Below, piece by piece: positions 17,046 through 27,600 of a DNA stretch of 64,000 bases (position 1 is the stretch's first letter; every line of letters starts with the position of its first letter). The notes below the pieces were generated by a model, which saw nothing but the letters and a program-made list of their open reading frames with translations, was not told the DNA's origin and did no database searches. The DNA lies in IMG/VR virus record IMGVR_UViG_3300023313_000003, positions 1 through 64,000 of that record, one strand, 5' to 3'. Both the position numbers and the translations under genes were made by a program. Origin of the DNA: a virus.

Positions 17046-18476
17046 ATGATTAAAATTGAAATAGGCAATTCCATATCAAGCGTTAGCTTTATCCCAAGAC
17101 AAATTTTTTCTCTTGTTCATAAAGAATTATCTTTTTACGATATGGGTATTTATTTTAGAACAGGAAGATGGGATAGAGCAGTTTCTCCTTTAATGGTTGA
17201 TAATAAATTCCCAACTGGTTTAGTAAGAAGACTTTGTTTCATTTTAAATAATAATAAATTTCAATTTAAAATAATAGATAATAGGATTCGTCCTAAAATA
17301 AATCACCTTGCTTTACTTCAAGGAGCTTATGAACCTACTGCTTATATTCATCAGAATGAAGCTGTCCAAGCGTTTTTAAACTCTCCCTCTGGTAGAGGAA
17401 TTGTTGTTCTTCCAACTGGAATGGGAAAAACTAGAGTCATGAAAGACACCATCCAACAATTAGGAGTTCACACCCTAATCATAGTGCCTAGTCTTAATAT
17501 TAAAAGACAAACACTAATCTATTTAAGTGAGTGCTTTGGAGAGAGTAAGGTCGGTTTATTTAAACGTAATACTTCAAATAAACCTATAAGTATAGCTAAT
17601 TTAGATTCCTTAACTCGTGCGACTAAAGATGATGTTGATCAATTTGACTGTGTGTTTTTTGATGAATGGCATCATGAGGCTTGTCAAACTGCTCACGATA
17701 TAAATGAAAATATTATTAGTGATATATATTATAAGTTTGCCTTAACTGCTACTAATTTTAGAAATAGCAAGAATGAACAAATTCTATTAGATTGTATTAT
17801 GGCCAACGAACTTTATAGCATGTCTCCTGTTGAAGCAATGAAGTTTGGATATATATCAAAGATTAAATATTACAGACAAAATATTCAAGATATTAAACCA
17901 TTAATTGATCTCGATAATTATGGCCCATTCGGATTACCTGAAAATGAATTAGAAGAACTATGGGAAAAGAAAAAGGATTCATATAAATACCATGAATTAT
18001 ATAAATTATATATATCTGAGAATGAAGAAAGAAATAGCAAAGTAATCAAACAAGCAAATAGATTAACAGACAAAGGATTATCTACCTTAACCTTAGTTAA
18101 AGAAATTGCTCATGGGCAATTACTCCAATCTCAAATTAAAGATTGTGTATTTGTTAATGGCCAGGAGGAATCTACATTCAACTACGATGCAATTCAAGCC
18201 TTCAATAGAGGTGAGATTAAAAATTTAGTTGGAACATCTGTTATAGGTGAAGGTGTAGATACTAAAGGTGCCGATTGTGTAATCTTAGCTAATGGGGAGA
18301 AAGCTAAAACTAAGATTATGCAAAATATTGGAAGAGTTGTTAGGTTAAAGAAGGGTAAAGAATTTGGATTAGTATTTGATTATGAAGATACAGGTCAAAA
18401 AATTATAAAGAAACATTCAAATACTCGTAAAAGAATAGTTAAAAAGTGCTTTAATGAGAAAGCGATTGAGACTTAA
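17046..18476 (+). CDS. DExH superfamily 2 helicase (UvsW-like)
   Basis: 476 aa. SF2 helicase motifs in order: Walker A LPTGMGKT (about residues 121-128), motif II FFDEWHHE, motif III LTAT, and motif VI MQNIGRVVRLKKG. The layout and length match T4 UvsW and related phage helicases that unwind branched DNA and switch replication from origin to recombination mode. It is one of only three plus-strand genes. It has a weak ribosome site (no clear AGGAG before the ATG) and a strong hairpin in the leader. The 3' end overlaps the opposing gene by 26 nt. Confidence 0.85.
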   Translation: MIKIEIGNSISSVSFIPRQIFSLVHKELSFYDMGIYFRTGRWDRAVSPLMVDNKFPTGLVRRLCFILNNNKFQFKIIDNRIRPKINHLALLQGAYEPTAYIHQNEAVQAFLNSPSGRGIVVLPTGMGKTRVMKDTIQQLGVHTLIIVPSLNIKRQTLIYLSECFGESKVGLFKRNTSNKPISIANLDSLTRATKDDVDQFDCVFFDEWHHEACQTAHDINENIISDIYYKFALTATNFRNSKNEQILLDCIMANELYSMSPVEAMKFGYISKIKYYRQNIQDIKPLIDLDNYGPFGLPENELEELWEKKKDSYKYHELYKLYISENEERNSKVIKQANRLTDKGLSTLTLVKEIAHGQLLQSQIKDCVFVNGQEESTFNYDAIQAFNRGEIKNLVGTSVIGEGVDTKGADCVILANGEKAKTKIMQNIGRVVRLKKGKEFGLVFDYEDTGQKIIKKHSNTRKRIVKKCFNEKAIET

Positions 18477-18645
18477 TAGCATCTAGCAAGGTTTTATTTA
18501 ACTCTAAAGTTACCCCTATAAATTCTACTAAAGGATCTGATTCTCCTCTAAGAGAGATTGCAGTTTGTTGAGATTTTGCTAATTCATTACATCTTTCAAG
18601 AACCATATCTATACTTGTGAAATCCATTGATTTTTCATTATTCAT
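18451..18645 (-). CDS. Hypothetical 64-aa protein
   Basis: Small helical, acidic protein with no recognised motif. The ATG at 18645 was chosen for GGAGA 6-7 nt upstream; a frame start 12 nt earlier has no ribosome site. It overlaps the upstream gene by 8 nt and converges with the helicase. It is the last gene of the leftward tail-fibre operon. A fibre-assembly accessory role is possible only by position. Confidence 0.5.
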   Translation of the reverse strand: MNNEKSMDFTSIDMVLERCNELAKSQQTAISLRGESDPLVEFIGVTLELNKTLLDAIKSQSLSH

Positions 18646-18934
18646 TTTCTTCTCCATTTATTATTAATTGTAATTCTTCTGATAATATATCTTTGTCTTC
18701 TTTAGGAATCGATTCATAAGTATCAGAATCAACTTGAACAAACTCTTCTACTTCTTCAGGCTTATAAACTTCTAATACAACTTTCGTTTTCAATCTATTA
18801 ACAACAAGTCCTTCTGAAGAAACAATTCCAACAACTTCTTCAGGATTAAGAGAAGCTTCTTCTATCGCTTGATCTTCTGATATTGCATATTTAAAATATG
18901 GTTCATTTTTATATAAAATTAAGTGAGTAAACAT
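18638..18934 (-). CDS. Hypothetical 98-aa protein, possible fibre-assembly accessory
   Basis: Acidic protein with an N-terminal YKNEPYFKYAISEDQAIEEA segment and a Glu-rich C-terminus. It starts in a UAAUG overlap with the collar-domain fibre gene, so its synthesis is tied to it. Small acidic genes directly downstream of fibre genes are often fibre chaperones, but there is no recognisable chaperone domain here. Confidence 0.5.
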   Translation of the reverse strand: MFTHLILYKNEPYFKYAISEDQAIEEASLNPEEVVGIVSSEGLVVNRLKTKVVLEVYKPEEVEEFVQVDSDTYESIPKEDKDILSEELQLIINGEENE

Positions 18935-19791
18935 TATACAACCTTCATATAAGCTAATAAATAAACAAATTTTGGAGAAAGAATTTCAGTAGTTCCTCCT
19001 TCCTTGCCACCAGTTAGTGACCTTGCTCCTATTATATTATGAGTTTCACTACCATTACCAGTTAATTCTGTAGAAACTAAGGAAGTAGCTTGACTATTTC
19101 CGTCAACATAACCTTTAACTTGAGAGGCTGTGGTTATGCCTGATATGACCGATACATTTATTACACTTCCAGAAACACTTACTTGGCCAGGCCCGCCTAA
19201 AACATCAAAGTAAAAATTAAGCCTAATATCGTTTCCTACGCTTCCTTCTGCTTTTGCTGTATATCTTACATAATCTATTACTTTAGTTGCTCTCGTAGCA
19301 TTTACAGGAGCATCAGTAGCTAAATTTCCATGAGTATGTAGAATAGCACTTCTGATATTTGAACTTGCTGGATCTTTATTTCTGTTATCAATTGCTTGAC
19401 CTCCACCTCCACTAGCACTAGTTGAATGAGTATGGTCTAAGTTATGAGTATTAGTTCCACCTGAGTTGTTATTTATTATATCATTTGCCCCTCTAGGATA
19501 TTTTTCATTAAAATTAGGAGTGAATCGATTAAATATCCCAATAGTTCTAAGAGGAGAGTTTGGGTTTGTTATTTCACTACCATCACATAATTGCCAATAA
19601 TTAATATTTGGCAAAGTTACTCCTATTTGTGTTGCGTTAATATATATTATAGATCCAATAGGCATTAGATTTAATAGAAAGTTATTATTCATAGCCATTT
19701 TCTTCAATAATTCTTCATGGCCAGGAACATGTAAGTCAACTTCGTTTGAATGATACTCTGTAAAAATAGAAGGAACTCTTATATTTCCCAT
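18934..19791 (-). CDS. Tail fibre/collar-domain protein with inserted repeat module
   Basis: 285 aa. Residues about 43-165 are a phage tail-collar domain: PIGSIIYI start, YWQLCDGSEI, a glycine-rich His segment (HNLDHTHS) and a second HTHGN, the metal-binding His pattern of T4 gp12-type fibres. Residues about 172-262 carry a module (VGNDIRLNF, SGSVINVSVISGITTASQ) also found in the tail tube protein and in the 710-aa tail protein. The end, KFVYLLAYMKVV, is the last collar strand, so the module is inserted within the collar fold. UAAUG overlaps couple it to both neighbours. Confidence 0.75.
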   Translation of the reverse strand: MGNIRVPSIFTEYHSNEVDLHVPGHEELLKKMAMNNNFLLNLMPIGSIIYINATQIGVTLPNINYWQLCDGSEITNPNSPLRTIGIFNRFTPNFNEKYPRGANDIINNNSGGTNTHNLDHTHSTSASGGGGQAIDNRNKDPASSNIRSAILHTHGNLATDAPVNATRATKVIDYVRYTAKAEGSVGNDIRLNFYFDVLGGPGQVSVSGSVINVSVISGITTASQVKGYVDGNSQATSLVSTELTGNGSETHNIIGARSLTGGKEGGTTEILSPKFVYLLAYMKVV

Positions 19792-20861
19792 TATTGAATC
19801 CTTATATAAAATTTAACTGTTTGATATGGTGGTTCAATATTGAACTCAGACAAATCATTATTGACAGGGTGATTATGAAAATGGGCAGCTTGGCCTAATT
19901 GATGATCTGGATCTACGTTAGTAGGATTTTCATGATTAGGAGTATGACCTGTATGATTATGGGTGAACTTAAATATATTAATACCCCCTTCAGTTCCACT
20001 TAAACCGAATGAAGTTGGTATTTTTATATAACTCTCAATTAAATTAGGAGTATAATTTCTGACTTCTCCTACTGTTCTAAGAGGAGAGTTTTCATTTATA
20101 ATTTCATTTCCATTACATTCTTGCCACATATTAGGGTCAGGTTCAGGAACTCCTACTATGTTTGTCATAATTGGGACAACCATTCCTAATGGAATCATTG
20201 AATTTAGAATTATTGCATTATTATAAAGAGAAGTTGCAAAATCATTTGAATATATTCTGCCAAATTTTAGATCATCTTCACTTATATATTCTCCTACTAA
20301 GTTTGGTGGATTTGTAGGATCATTATATTCAAGGCCTCCATCTGTTCTCATGAAGTATTGAACCTCTAAATAAGGAGGAACAAAGTTTTCTGGATTTGTT
20401 AATGAAGTAGAGATTGCATGAGTATGAGGACTCCCATTTCTACTATCTGATCCTGCTTCTGAAGCTGGATTTGCTCTATCTGTTGCTATTCCAGTTACTC
20501 CTCCATGATTATGACTTAAATCTATAGTAGCACTCCCTCCATCAATTCCTCCTGAATGGAATCCTTTTAAGAACTTTTCTTTAAAATTAGGCATGTTTTG
20601 ACCAAACAAAACAGAGTTAACATTAGAAACTGGAGATCCATCACACCATTGCCAGTTTGCAGGATTTGGTGCTTGAATTGGATTATTAACTATATCTGTT
20701 TGGGAACTAAAAAAACTAAGAATCATTCCAACTGGCAATGCTCTATTCATCCACATTTGAAAATCTAATAACTTCTTCCATGTTCCTTTTGAAATAGTAG
20801 AACCAAAATCAGTTTCAACTTTTGTTAATATTTTAGGCTTTAATAGCGGTGTTTCAATCAT
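19791..20861 (-). CDS. Tail fibre protein with two collar domains
   Basis: 356 aa with two tandem copies of the collar-type fold. The first (about residues 39-170) has PVGMILSFF, NWQWCDGSPV, DLSHNHGG, HTHAIS and an ending QYFMRTDG. The second (about 220-356) has PLGMVVPIM, MWQECNGNEI, FTHNHTGH, FHNHPV and an ending KFYIRIQ. The duplication is clear from the repeated order of motifs. It probably forms part of a host-binding fibre with the collar proteins encoded on either side. Confidence 0.75.
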   Translation of the reverse strand: MIETPLLKPKILTKVETDFGSTISKGTWKKLLDFQMWMNRALPVGMILSFFSSQTDIVNNPIQAPNPANWQWCDGSPVSNVNSVLFGQNMPNFKEKFLKGFHSGGIDGGSATIDLSHNHGGVTGIATDRANPASEAGSDSRNGSPHTHAISTSLTNPENFVPPYLEVQYFMRTDGGLEYNDPTNPPNLVGEYISEDDLKFGRIYSNDFATSLYNNAIILNSMIPLGMVVPIMTNIVGVPEPDPNMWQECNGNEIINENSPLRTVGEVRNYTPNLIESYIKIPTSFGLSGTEGGINIFKFTHNHTGHTPNHENPTNVDPDHQLGQAAHFHNHPVNNDLSEFNIEPPYQTVKFYIRIQ

Positions 20862-20869
20862 TTAAACTC

Positions 20870-23800
20870 CTATGGTGTATAATCTTTAGGGTGAAGAATA
20901 TAAGGTAATCTCCCATCTGAAAAATTATGAGATCCACCTCTTTGTTCTTCTATCTCTTGAGTTGTTGATGTTGCATAACCAACATTAGGTGGGCCATAAT
21001 AGGCTATCTTAGTTTTTTGGCTATCGATAGCAAAATCATAATTAGAGTATCTTACAAAAAAACCACCAGAAGAAAATCCAGCAGAATTTTTAGTCGTTAT
21101 CGTTACAGTTCCTATTAAATTTTCTATAAAAGTTAATCTATCACCTATTACTGTATCGATTGTAAGTGTTTGATGTAATGATATATCGCTTGCATTAATT
21201 ATATCTACTTTAAAACCTGATCTCCAAGCCTTACCTATAAAGGCATTTACTCTAGTTTCAGCATCTTCGCCATCAACTTGAGCTATATCTATATAGTTAA
21301 GCCCTACTTGAATTATATCTCCTGTTGGAGAAATATAAGGTGGAGTTCCTAAATTAGTTAATATAACATCTCCAAACTCTCCTCCAGCTACAATCCCATC
21401 AGGTACAAAGTCACCAAAAGCAGTAGTACCTAAAGACCATAATTTCATTTTAACTTCTAATGTATCTAAATCAAAATAAAGCTTCCTAACAAAACATGGT
21501 ATATTATTGAATCGCCTACCACTCTTAACTTGACCGCTAACACAGTCTTGATCAAAGAAATTTATAGAATAAAAGTCTGAGATTTGAGAGAATAGAAACC
21601 TAAACCCTAAAGTCACATCTATAAACTCAGGTTCAGCCGCAGCTAATCTAACGAATAAAGGCATAAGTTTATCTATATCATCTCTTAGATAAATAGTTTC
21701 ATGTTTAAGTGTTTTCTTTATCTCTCTACCTGATAGTTCAATCCCTGTTGGAGAGATATAAGTATCAGATTCTATTGTTTTACCACTTACATATTTTTTC
21801 TTATACCTAGTCACAGCAGAATTAAAGTATTGATTGTATTCTTTTTTAGGTTTAAAAGTTTTTAATTTAATATCACCTTCACGAATATAGTCTCCATCAG
21901 TTCTAAAGTTATCAAAATGAATTTGGAATAAACTATACTTTAGAAACTTATTATGGATTACAGTATTATATTCTTGTAAATATTTATTGATATAAGTTAT
22001 AACATTTGTTTTAGCGTCTATATATATTCTTGATTTATAGGCTGAAAGATTCTCTCTACATGTCTGATTCCATTTTAAATGAAAATCAAAAGAAGTTCTT
22101 CCTGAATATTTATGTAGTAAGTCTCTAGCTATAAACCCAGCATTATCATTTGCATTAGGAAATTCGTTATAATTATAAACAGTTCCATTAGTTCTATTTA
22201 AAACAAAAATAGTTCCATCTTGAGCTGAAGAAACCCCGATAGGGAAATCAAAACCTTCATCAACTTTAGATAACAAGAAATCACTTCCTGAGATTAAAGT
22301 TCCATTAGAAGGATTAATCCTATAAAATTTTAGAGTCGATCTATCAACTACACATAATTCATTTTTATTAACGTCAATACTTAAGTCACTAATATCTATA
22401 GCTAAAGAATCAAATATATTTCGATTAAAAGTATTTAATACTGTAGGGCCTAATGCACTAAAAGGATTAACTCTATAGAAATTACCAGTAAAGTTATCAA
22501 CAAAAGTTAAAACATTACCAGCATCAATAGTTAAACCAAAAGAAGAATTTAAGTAAGTATTTAATCCTATAATATCTAATGTTGAAAACTTAATACCAAC
22601 TGAGTTATCTATGTTTACTCTATATACAGTTGAAGTTGGCAAGTCCATTATCCATAATGATTTATCAAATTGCTCAGTTATCCCTGTAATCTCTGTAATG
22701 CTTGGATCAATTACTGAGAAATCTATTTCTCTTATTAATACTCCATCATTACTTATTTCGTATAATTTCTTAGAAACATTATCTGCTGTCCATATACTTT
22801 GACGTAATGTTGCAGATAAACCTGTTGGAACTAAATCTATTATATTAACATCTGCTAATCTAAAAGCTGATATTGTAGTAATATCTTTACCAAGACAAAA
22901 CACAGAAATTCTATCTCCACTTTTAAATGTATATCGATCAGTTAAAACACTAAAAGTATCATTCTCAGTAAAAGTTATCCCACCAGTTAATGTTAGTTGC
23001 CCTGAAGAAACTCCTGCAACTATAGCTGGAGTGTTAACTCCCTCCCTGTAAACAATATCGCCAATCCTAACTCCAAGAGTAACAAAATCAACATCAAAAC
23101 TAGGAGAAGTTAACGAGTTAATGCTAGAACCAGCACCAGCTTTCTTCTGTTTGATGATTGCATAATTTTCAGCTAATGAAGGCACTTGGGTATCAATTAG
23201 AAATCTTCCGTTTTCTGGCTGTTTAATGACTGCTGAATCTAAAAATTGAATTGGCCCTTCGTCCCCTTCTTTTCTTGAACCTCTATGCAAATATAAATTT
23301 CCTATACTTCTTAAAGAGTTTACTGCTATTTGAAATATCATAGTTGAGCTTAAAGAATCGATAGCATTAATACATGTCGCAGGAATCTCACCATAATCGC
23401 CTACTTCAACTGTCCAATCTCCATAGATTAGAGGAACAGGTCTACCTTTAGCATTAACATCTACACTAGGATAAGTTGTTTCATCATAAGCAGTTGGAGG
23501 TAAAGGAACTTCATCTTTATCAAATTTATCATAACATTTTACAGTTACATCTTCTCCTGAAGTAACCAATCCTTGCTTTCTTGAAACAAAGCCTTCAAAT
23601 ATATGGTGATAGTTTGATAGTTTTTCTCCAAAACCAATCCTTACAGATACTTTATTACCTATCCATTGAACATATTCTGCCCCTTGAGCTAAATATTTAT
23701 TAAAAAATCCATCTCTATTGTTTAGAGTGAATTTCATATCTCCAATTTCAAAGTTAGGGGTCAACCATTCACCAACAGTTATGTTTATTGTTGGTGCTTT

Positions 23801-24148
23801 CCTACATCTTGCTTCGTAAAATCTAGGATTGCCTTCGTTGTCTTCTACATATATGTTTTGGTTGCTTACTCTTATTGTCGTGGTTGAGTTTATTTCAATA
23901 TCAGCTATCCATCTTAAATTAATAAAAGGGAAGGAGGCATCTAATGTTTCTTGATCTAATTGAGCGTCACCTAACCACATATATCTGTCAGGATCAAAAG
24001 CAAAAAATTTAGGAACTATTGTTCCTGAAGAAATTCCTGAACCAGCAGGGCCACCAGATACAAAATTAAACTCTCCAACATGGTTTAAATATCCAACTTG
24101 ATTCCCTGTATAAAAATATCTAAACTTTCCTGTTTGATTGCATGACAT
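20870..24148 (-). CDS. Large tail hub/fibre protein with beta-propeller-like region
   Basis: 1092 aa, beta-rich. The N-terminal half (residues 1 to about 260) includes TLNNRDGFFNKYL and RIGFGEK...IFEGFVS, resembling phage baseplate/hub proteins. The middle (about 430-650) has repeated LWIMDLPTSTVYRVN-like blocks, each with a short strand followed by Y-R-(V/I)-N, typical of NHL/SMP-30-like propeller blades. The C-terminal part is unassigned. Position between fibres and holin fits a tip or receptor-binding component. The hub assignment is inference; a secreted-type propeller in a tail protein is the notable feature. Confidence 0.6.
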   Translation of the reverse strand: MSCNQTGKFRYFYTGNQVGYLNHVGEFNFVSGGPAGSGISSGTIVPKFFAFDPDRYMWLGDAQLDQETLDASFPFINLRWIADIEINSTTTIRVSNQNIYVEDNEGNPRFYEARCRKAPTINITVGEWLTPNFEIGDMKFTLNNRDGFFNKYLAQGAEYVQWIGNKVSVRIGFGEKLSNYHHIFEGFVSRKQGLVTSGEDVTVKCYDKFDKDEVPLPPTAYDETTYPSVDVNAKGRPVPLIYGDWTVEVGDYGEIPATCINAIDSLSSTMIFQIAVNSLRSIGNLYLHRGSRKEGDEGPIQFLDSAVIKQPENGRFLIDTQVPSLAENYAIIKQKKAGAGSSINSLTSPSFDVDFVTLGVRIGDIVYREGVNTPAIVAGVSSGQLTLTGGITFTENDTFSVLTDRYTFKSGDRISVFCLGKDITTISAFRLADVNIIDLVPTGLSATLRQSIWTADNVSKKLYEISNDGVLIREIDFSVIDPSITEITGITEQFDKSLWIMDLPTSTVYRVNIDNSVGIKFSTLDIIGLNTYLNSSFGLTIDAGNVLTFVDNFTGNFYRVNPFSALGPTVLNTFNRNIFDSLAIDISDLSIDVNKNELCVVDRSTLKFYRINPSNGTLISGSDFLLSKVDEGFDFPIGVSSAQDGTIFVLNRTNGTVYNYNEFPNANDNAGFIARDLLHKYSGRTSFDFHLKWNQTCRENLSAYKSRIYIDAKTNVITYINKYLQEYNTVIHNKFLKYSLFQIHFDNFRTDGDYIREGDIKLKTFKPKKEYNQYFNSAVTRYKKKYVSGKTIESDTYISPTGIELSGREIKKTLKHETIYLRDDIDKLMPLFVRLAAAEPEFIDVTLGFRFLFSQISDFYSINFFDQDCVSGQVKSGRRFNNIPCFVRKLYFDLDTLEVKMKLWSLGTTAFGDFVPDGIVAGGEFGDVILTNLGTPPYISPTGDIIQVGLNYIDIAQVDGEDAETRVNAFIGKAWRSGFKVDIINASDISLHQTLTIDTVIGDRLTFIENLIGTVTITTKNSAGFSSGGFFVRYSNYDFAIDSQKTKIAYYGPPNVGYATSTTQEIEEQRGGSHNFSDGRLPYILHPKDYTP

Positions 24149-24582
24149 TATTGATCGTCCTTCATGGCTTTAAGTTTTTCGAGAAGTTTAGTTGGAACTG
24201 GCCAACCTAGTCTTCCTGCATTTTCTAAAATTGAAATACATTCGGTTGCTGCTAGGAATAATTCCATAACATACCCTGCTAAATGGAATCCAATGATTTT
24301 ATCAAATAAGTGACCTGTCATTATTAGTATTAAATATACACAAGATTTATAAGCTACCCTAAGAAATCCTCTACTATATATATTTTTATTTTTAATAGCC
24401 AAGAAGACACCAGTAATAGTATCAAAACAAATTAAGCCAAGTAACAAATAAAAGTTAGAGGGGTTATTATCGAATATATAAATAAATACTGTACCTATAC
24501 TTATAAAAATTGTCTTTAATGCATTTATAGTGAACACGCTGCCAATTATTTCTTTTACTGATATTGCATTTTGTATTTCCAT
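24148..24582 (-). CDS. Holin of the phage holin 4/TcdE-like family
   Basis: 144 aa with three to four hydrophobic segments. The central block reads LICFDTITGVFLAIKNKNI...RGFLRVAYKSC, which matches the characteristic D-x-x-T-G-x-x-x-A...S-x-x-x-x-x-G-x-x-x-K pattern of the Bacillus/Clostridium holin 4 family. The C-terminus (LEKLKAMKDDQ) is charged and cytoplasmic, as expected. Holins time lysis by opening the inner membrane. Its stop overlaps the next gene as UAAUG and a terminator lies upstream, so it may be transcribed with the fibre genes. No endolysin was recognised beside it. Confidence 0.72.
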   Translation of the reverse strand: MEIQNAISVKEIIGSVFTINALKTIFISIGTVFIYIFDNNPSNFYLLLGLICFDTITGVFLAIKNKNIYSRGFLRVAYKSCVYLILIMTGHLFDKIIGFHLAGYVMELFLAATECISILENAGRLGWPVPTKLLEKLKAMKDDQ

Positions 24583-24593
24583 GATAATCCTAA

Positions 24594-24617
24594 AAGTAGG
24601 AGATTTCTCTCCTACTT
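24594..24617. terminator. Bidirectional hairpin terminator after the 1487-aa fibre gene
   Basis: Perfect 10-bp stem (AAGTAGGAGA/TCTCCTACTT) with a 4-nt loop. T-runs flank it on both strands (four on the minus strand, five on the plus). It sits between the 1487-aa gene and the holin gene and should reduce leftward read-through into holin and fibre genes. Confidence 0.8.
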
Positions 24618-24624
24618 ATTTTTG

Positions 24625-27600
24625 TTAGATTTTATTAAAATTAAATAGCATCCCTTGTATATTTGAAGGATCTTCATCACTAACTTTACTTAAAGTAACT
24701 TTTAAGGCTAAGTCTCTTCCTGTAGAGATTGTAGATTTATATTTTAGTAGATGATCTTTAGTTTCGACAACAGAAGTTGCTTCATCAGTAAAAGCTAATT
24801 CTAATTGAGCAATATTTCTATCATAAGAAGCCCATGTATTTTGTTTTAGTCTTCTATAAATAAACTTATCACCAAGATTACGAACGTGTTTAACATCCAT
24901 CTCTTCTTCCATTCTAATTAATCCATGATATGCTGGTCTATCTGCTCCAACTATCAATTTCATAACACCAAGCTTTCCATGCCAATCGTAAGATCTATTA
25001 TAATAATATCTTCCGATATAACTATATTGATAACCTGTTGAGTTGTTTCCAATTACTTTTCCACCTTTCCCTCTATTTTTGTCTCCAAAGATAAAAGGTA
25101 AATCTTCCCAAGTTACCCCATCAAGACTTCTTTCAATAAAAAATCCAGTATCAAATCGTCTACCATATCTCACAAAATGATGAATATCTTGCCAAGCATT
25201 TGATATAGTTTTATACGCAAAGCCAGCACCAGTTGGGTTCTCTATAATATGCATATAATATTGTTTAGTGTTTATCCCGAATTGACCAAATCCCTCTCTA
25301 TTAAATGCCATATTCCATGTATTATCCATGTCAGTAGCATTAGGAGACATTTCTATTTCTAAGCAAAAATCTCTTGCGCCAGGGAATAAATCATACTCAC
25401 CATATCTATACATTAAATTATGAGCAGAAACTTGGTACGCAAATCCAGCAAGGAAATCAGCATCTTCAATTATTCCACCAGCAGCTCCAGTATTTTTTAT
25501 CATTAAAGCTGCGTTAGCATCAATCGATTCGATATATACACCACCAAAAGCTCTGTATGAAAATTGTCCAACTGGATCTGCTATCTTACCTGTTCTTTCG
25601 TCTAGTCTTTGAGAAGAAGTATCTCCTAGATTTACACCCCACTTTAAAAATGGATCAGCCCTATTCTGATCAATACCTAAAATTTTAGCTGGAGCGGCGA
25701 TAGGAAGATTATAAATCCCTGCACTATCATCTATTTCACCATAAAAAGTTCTAGGACTTGATCCTTCACCAGTGTAAAGCCCATTGTTTGTTTGATAGAA
25801 ACCTGAGTTCCTATAAGTAACCATCATTTTTTTATTTAATGGATCTCCTACCATTTCCAAAGTTCCTTCAGAATCTTCAGAACCCCAATGATTAACTAAA
25901 TGAGATGGCCCCATCCAGTTTGTATTATTTTGTAATTGGTGAATTGGAGAAATATAATAATCATAAAATCTCATAAACATATTATAATTTTGATTCTCCC
26001 ATACTCCATTATTTAATCTAAGATAATTAGAACTAGCTTGAGAAGTTGCTGCAAATCTAATCATACCTCTAAAAGTTGTGCTTAAGCCTGTTGGATTAAT
26101 CTCAAGAGCATCTGAAGGATTCCAGTTCCCTTCAACAATAAAAGCAACTTGTTGTCCTACGTTTAATCTTAAATCATCAAAATTAAAGAAGTGCCATTTA
26201 ACATCATCATATTGGCATATATCAAACTCTCTAATTTGATTTGATGTTGCTATAACATTTGTTTCATCTGGAACTCCAGCGACAACTGCAACACATTTAA
26301 TCCAGATATAATGATTAGGATTATAACAAGCTTCAGAAAAATAAGTTCGAGCCATATATAATGACATTGTTCTTATATGGAATTTTCCATCAAAAGATCT
26401 TGTAGCATAACCTAGACTATTACCTCTATTACTAACTGAAGGAACAGTGAATAACTGAGCTAACTTATCTCCACGATCAAGACTTACTGCTGCTTCAGAT
26501 AAATGAACAAAATTTAATGCGCCAGGTGCTTGTTCATAATGATAACCTTGAAGTTGAGTATAGTCTGGGATTTTTATAAAATATGATTGATGATAATCAT
26601 AGTCATAATTTATATCTCTAAAATCATTGACAATATAAATTGTATTTCCTACCACTCTCATTCTTTCTTTATAAAATCTTGCCCATGCACCTGTGCTTGA
26701 AGATAAAGATCCATCATAGCTCCAGTTTTGATAAAGAGATTGGTTCAGATATAAATAAGATCCAATATCATTGTGATAAATATAATCAGTGTGATCTAAA
26801 TTATGAAGCCAAACAGGAAAAGCTCCAAAGTCTGTAGAAATATCAGTAGTGATTACTAAAGGAACTGTCGCATTTGTTAATGTACTATTAGTTATTGTTA
26901 CATCTATTTGTTCTTTATTGAATAAGAAATCAATAACAAAACCTGTTGCCCAATCTCCACTTACAGTTACATCACCAATATTAAGCCAAGCATAATTAGC
27001 AATTATAGCTGCTTCAAAGTCTACTGCTGTCATTCCAAAAGTTAACATACCAATTTTTGTTTCAACAGGAGTCGCTTGATCAAATCTTTCTAATGAGAAA
27101 TCAGCAACACCAGCATCAGGAATCGCATCAAAAGTAAATTTAGTATGTGAATATCTACCACTATGAGTTCTGCCTAAATTTAAGGTATATAAAAATAACT
27201 CAGGAGATGTACTATCTTGTTTAAGAATAACTAACTCTTTACTATCTGTTATAACCCAACTTAAGAATCTATTAGTAGCTGCATGTTGGTGAGCAAAAGA
27301 TGTTTGTGTTTTAGTTCCACCTTTTAATGAGGCAGTAAAAGCATTTTCATATCCTATATTGGTATGATTAGTTCCTGCATTATCAATCATTGCTTGAGGA
27401 ATAGTAACCGCATAAGCATGACCATTGTTATGATTTGTTGACCAGAATAATTTCTTTTCACCTTCTATTATTTCCCAAAAGAAAATTGCAGGATAATGAT
27501 GTTGCCAGTGATCAACTCCAATTAAATATGAATAATTCATGTAGACCATATCTTTATTAGCCCAATCAATTATATAATGATTACAGTATGGATCATTTAG

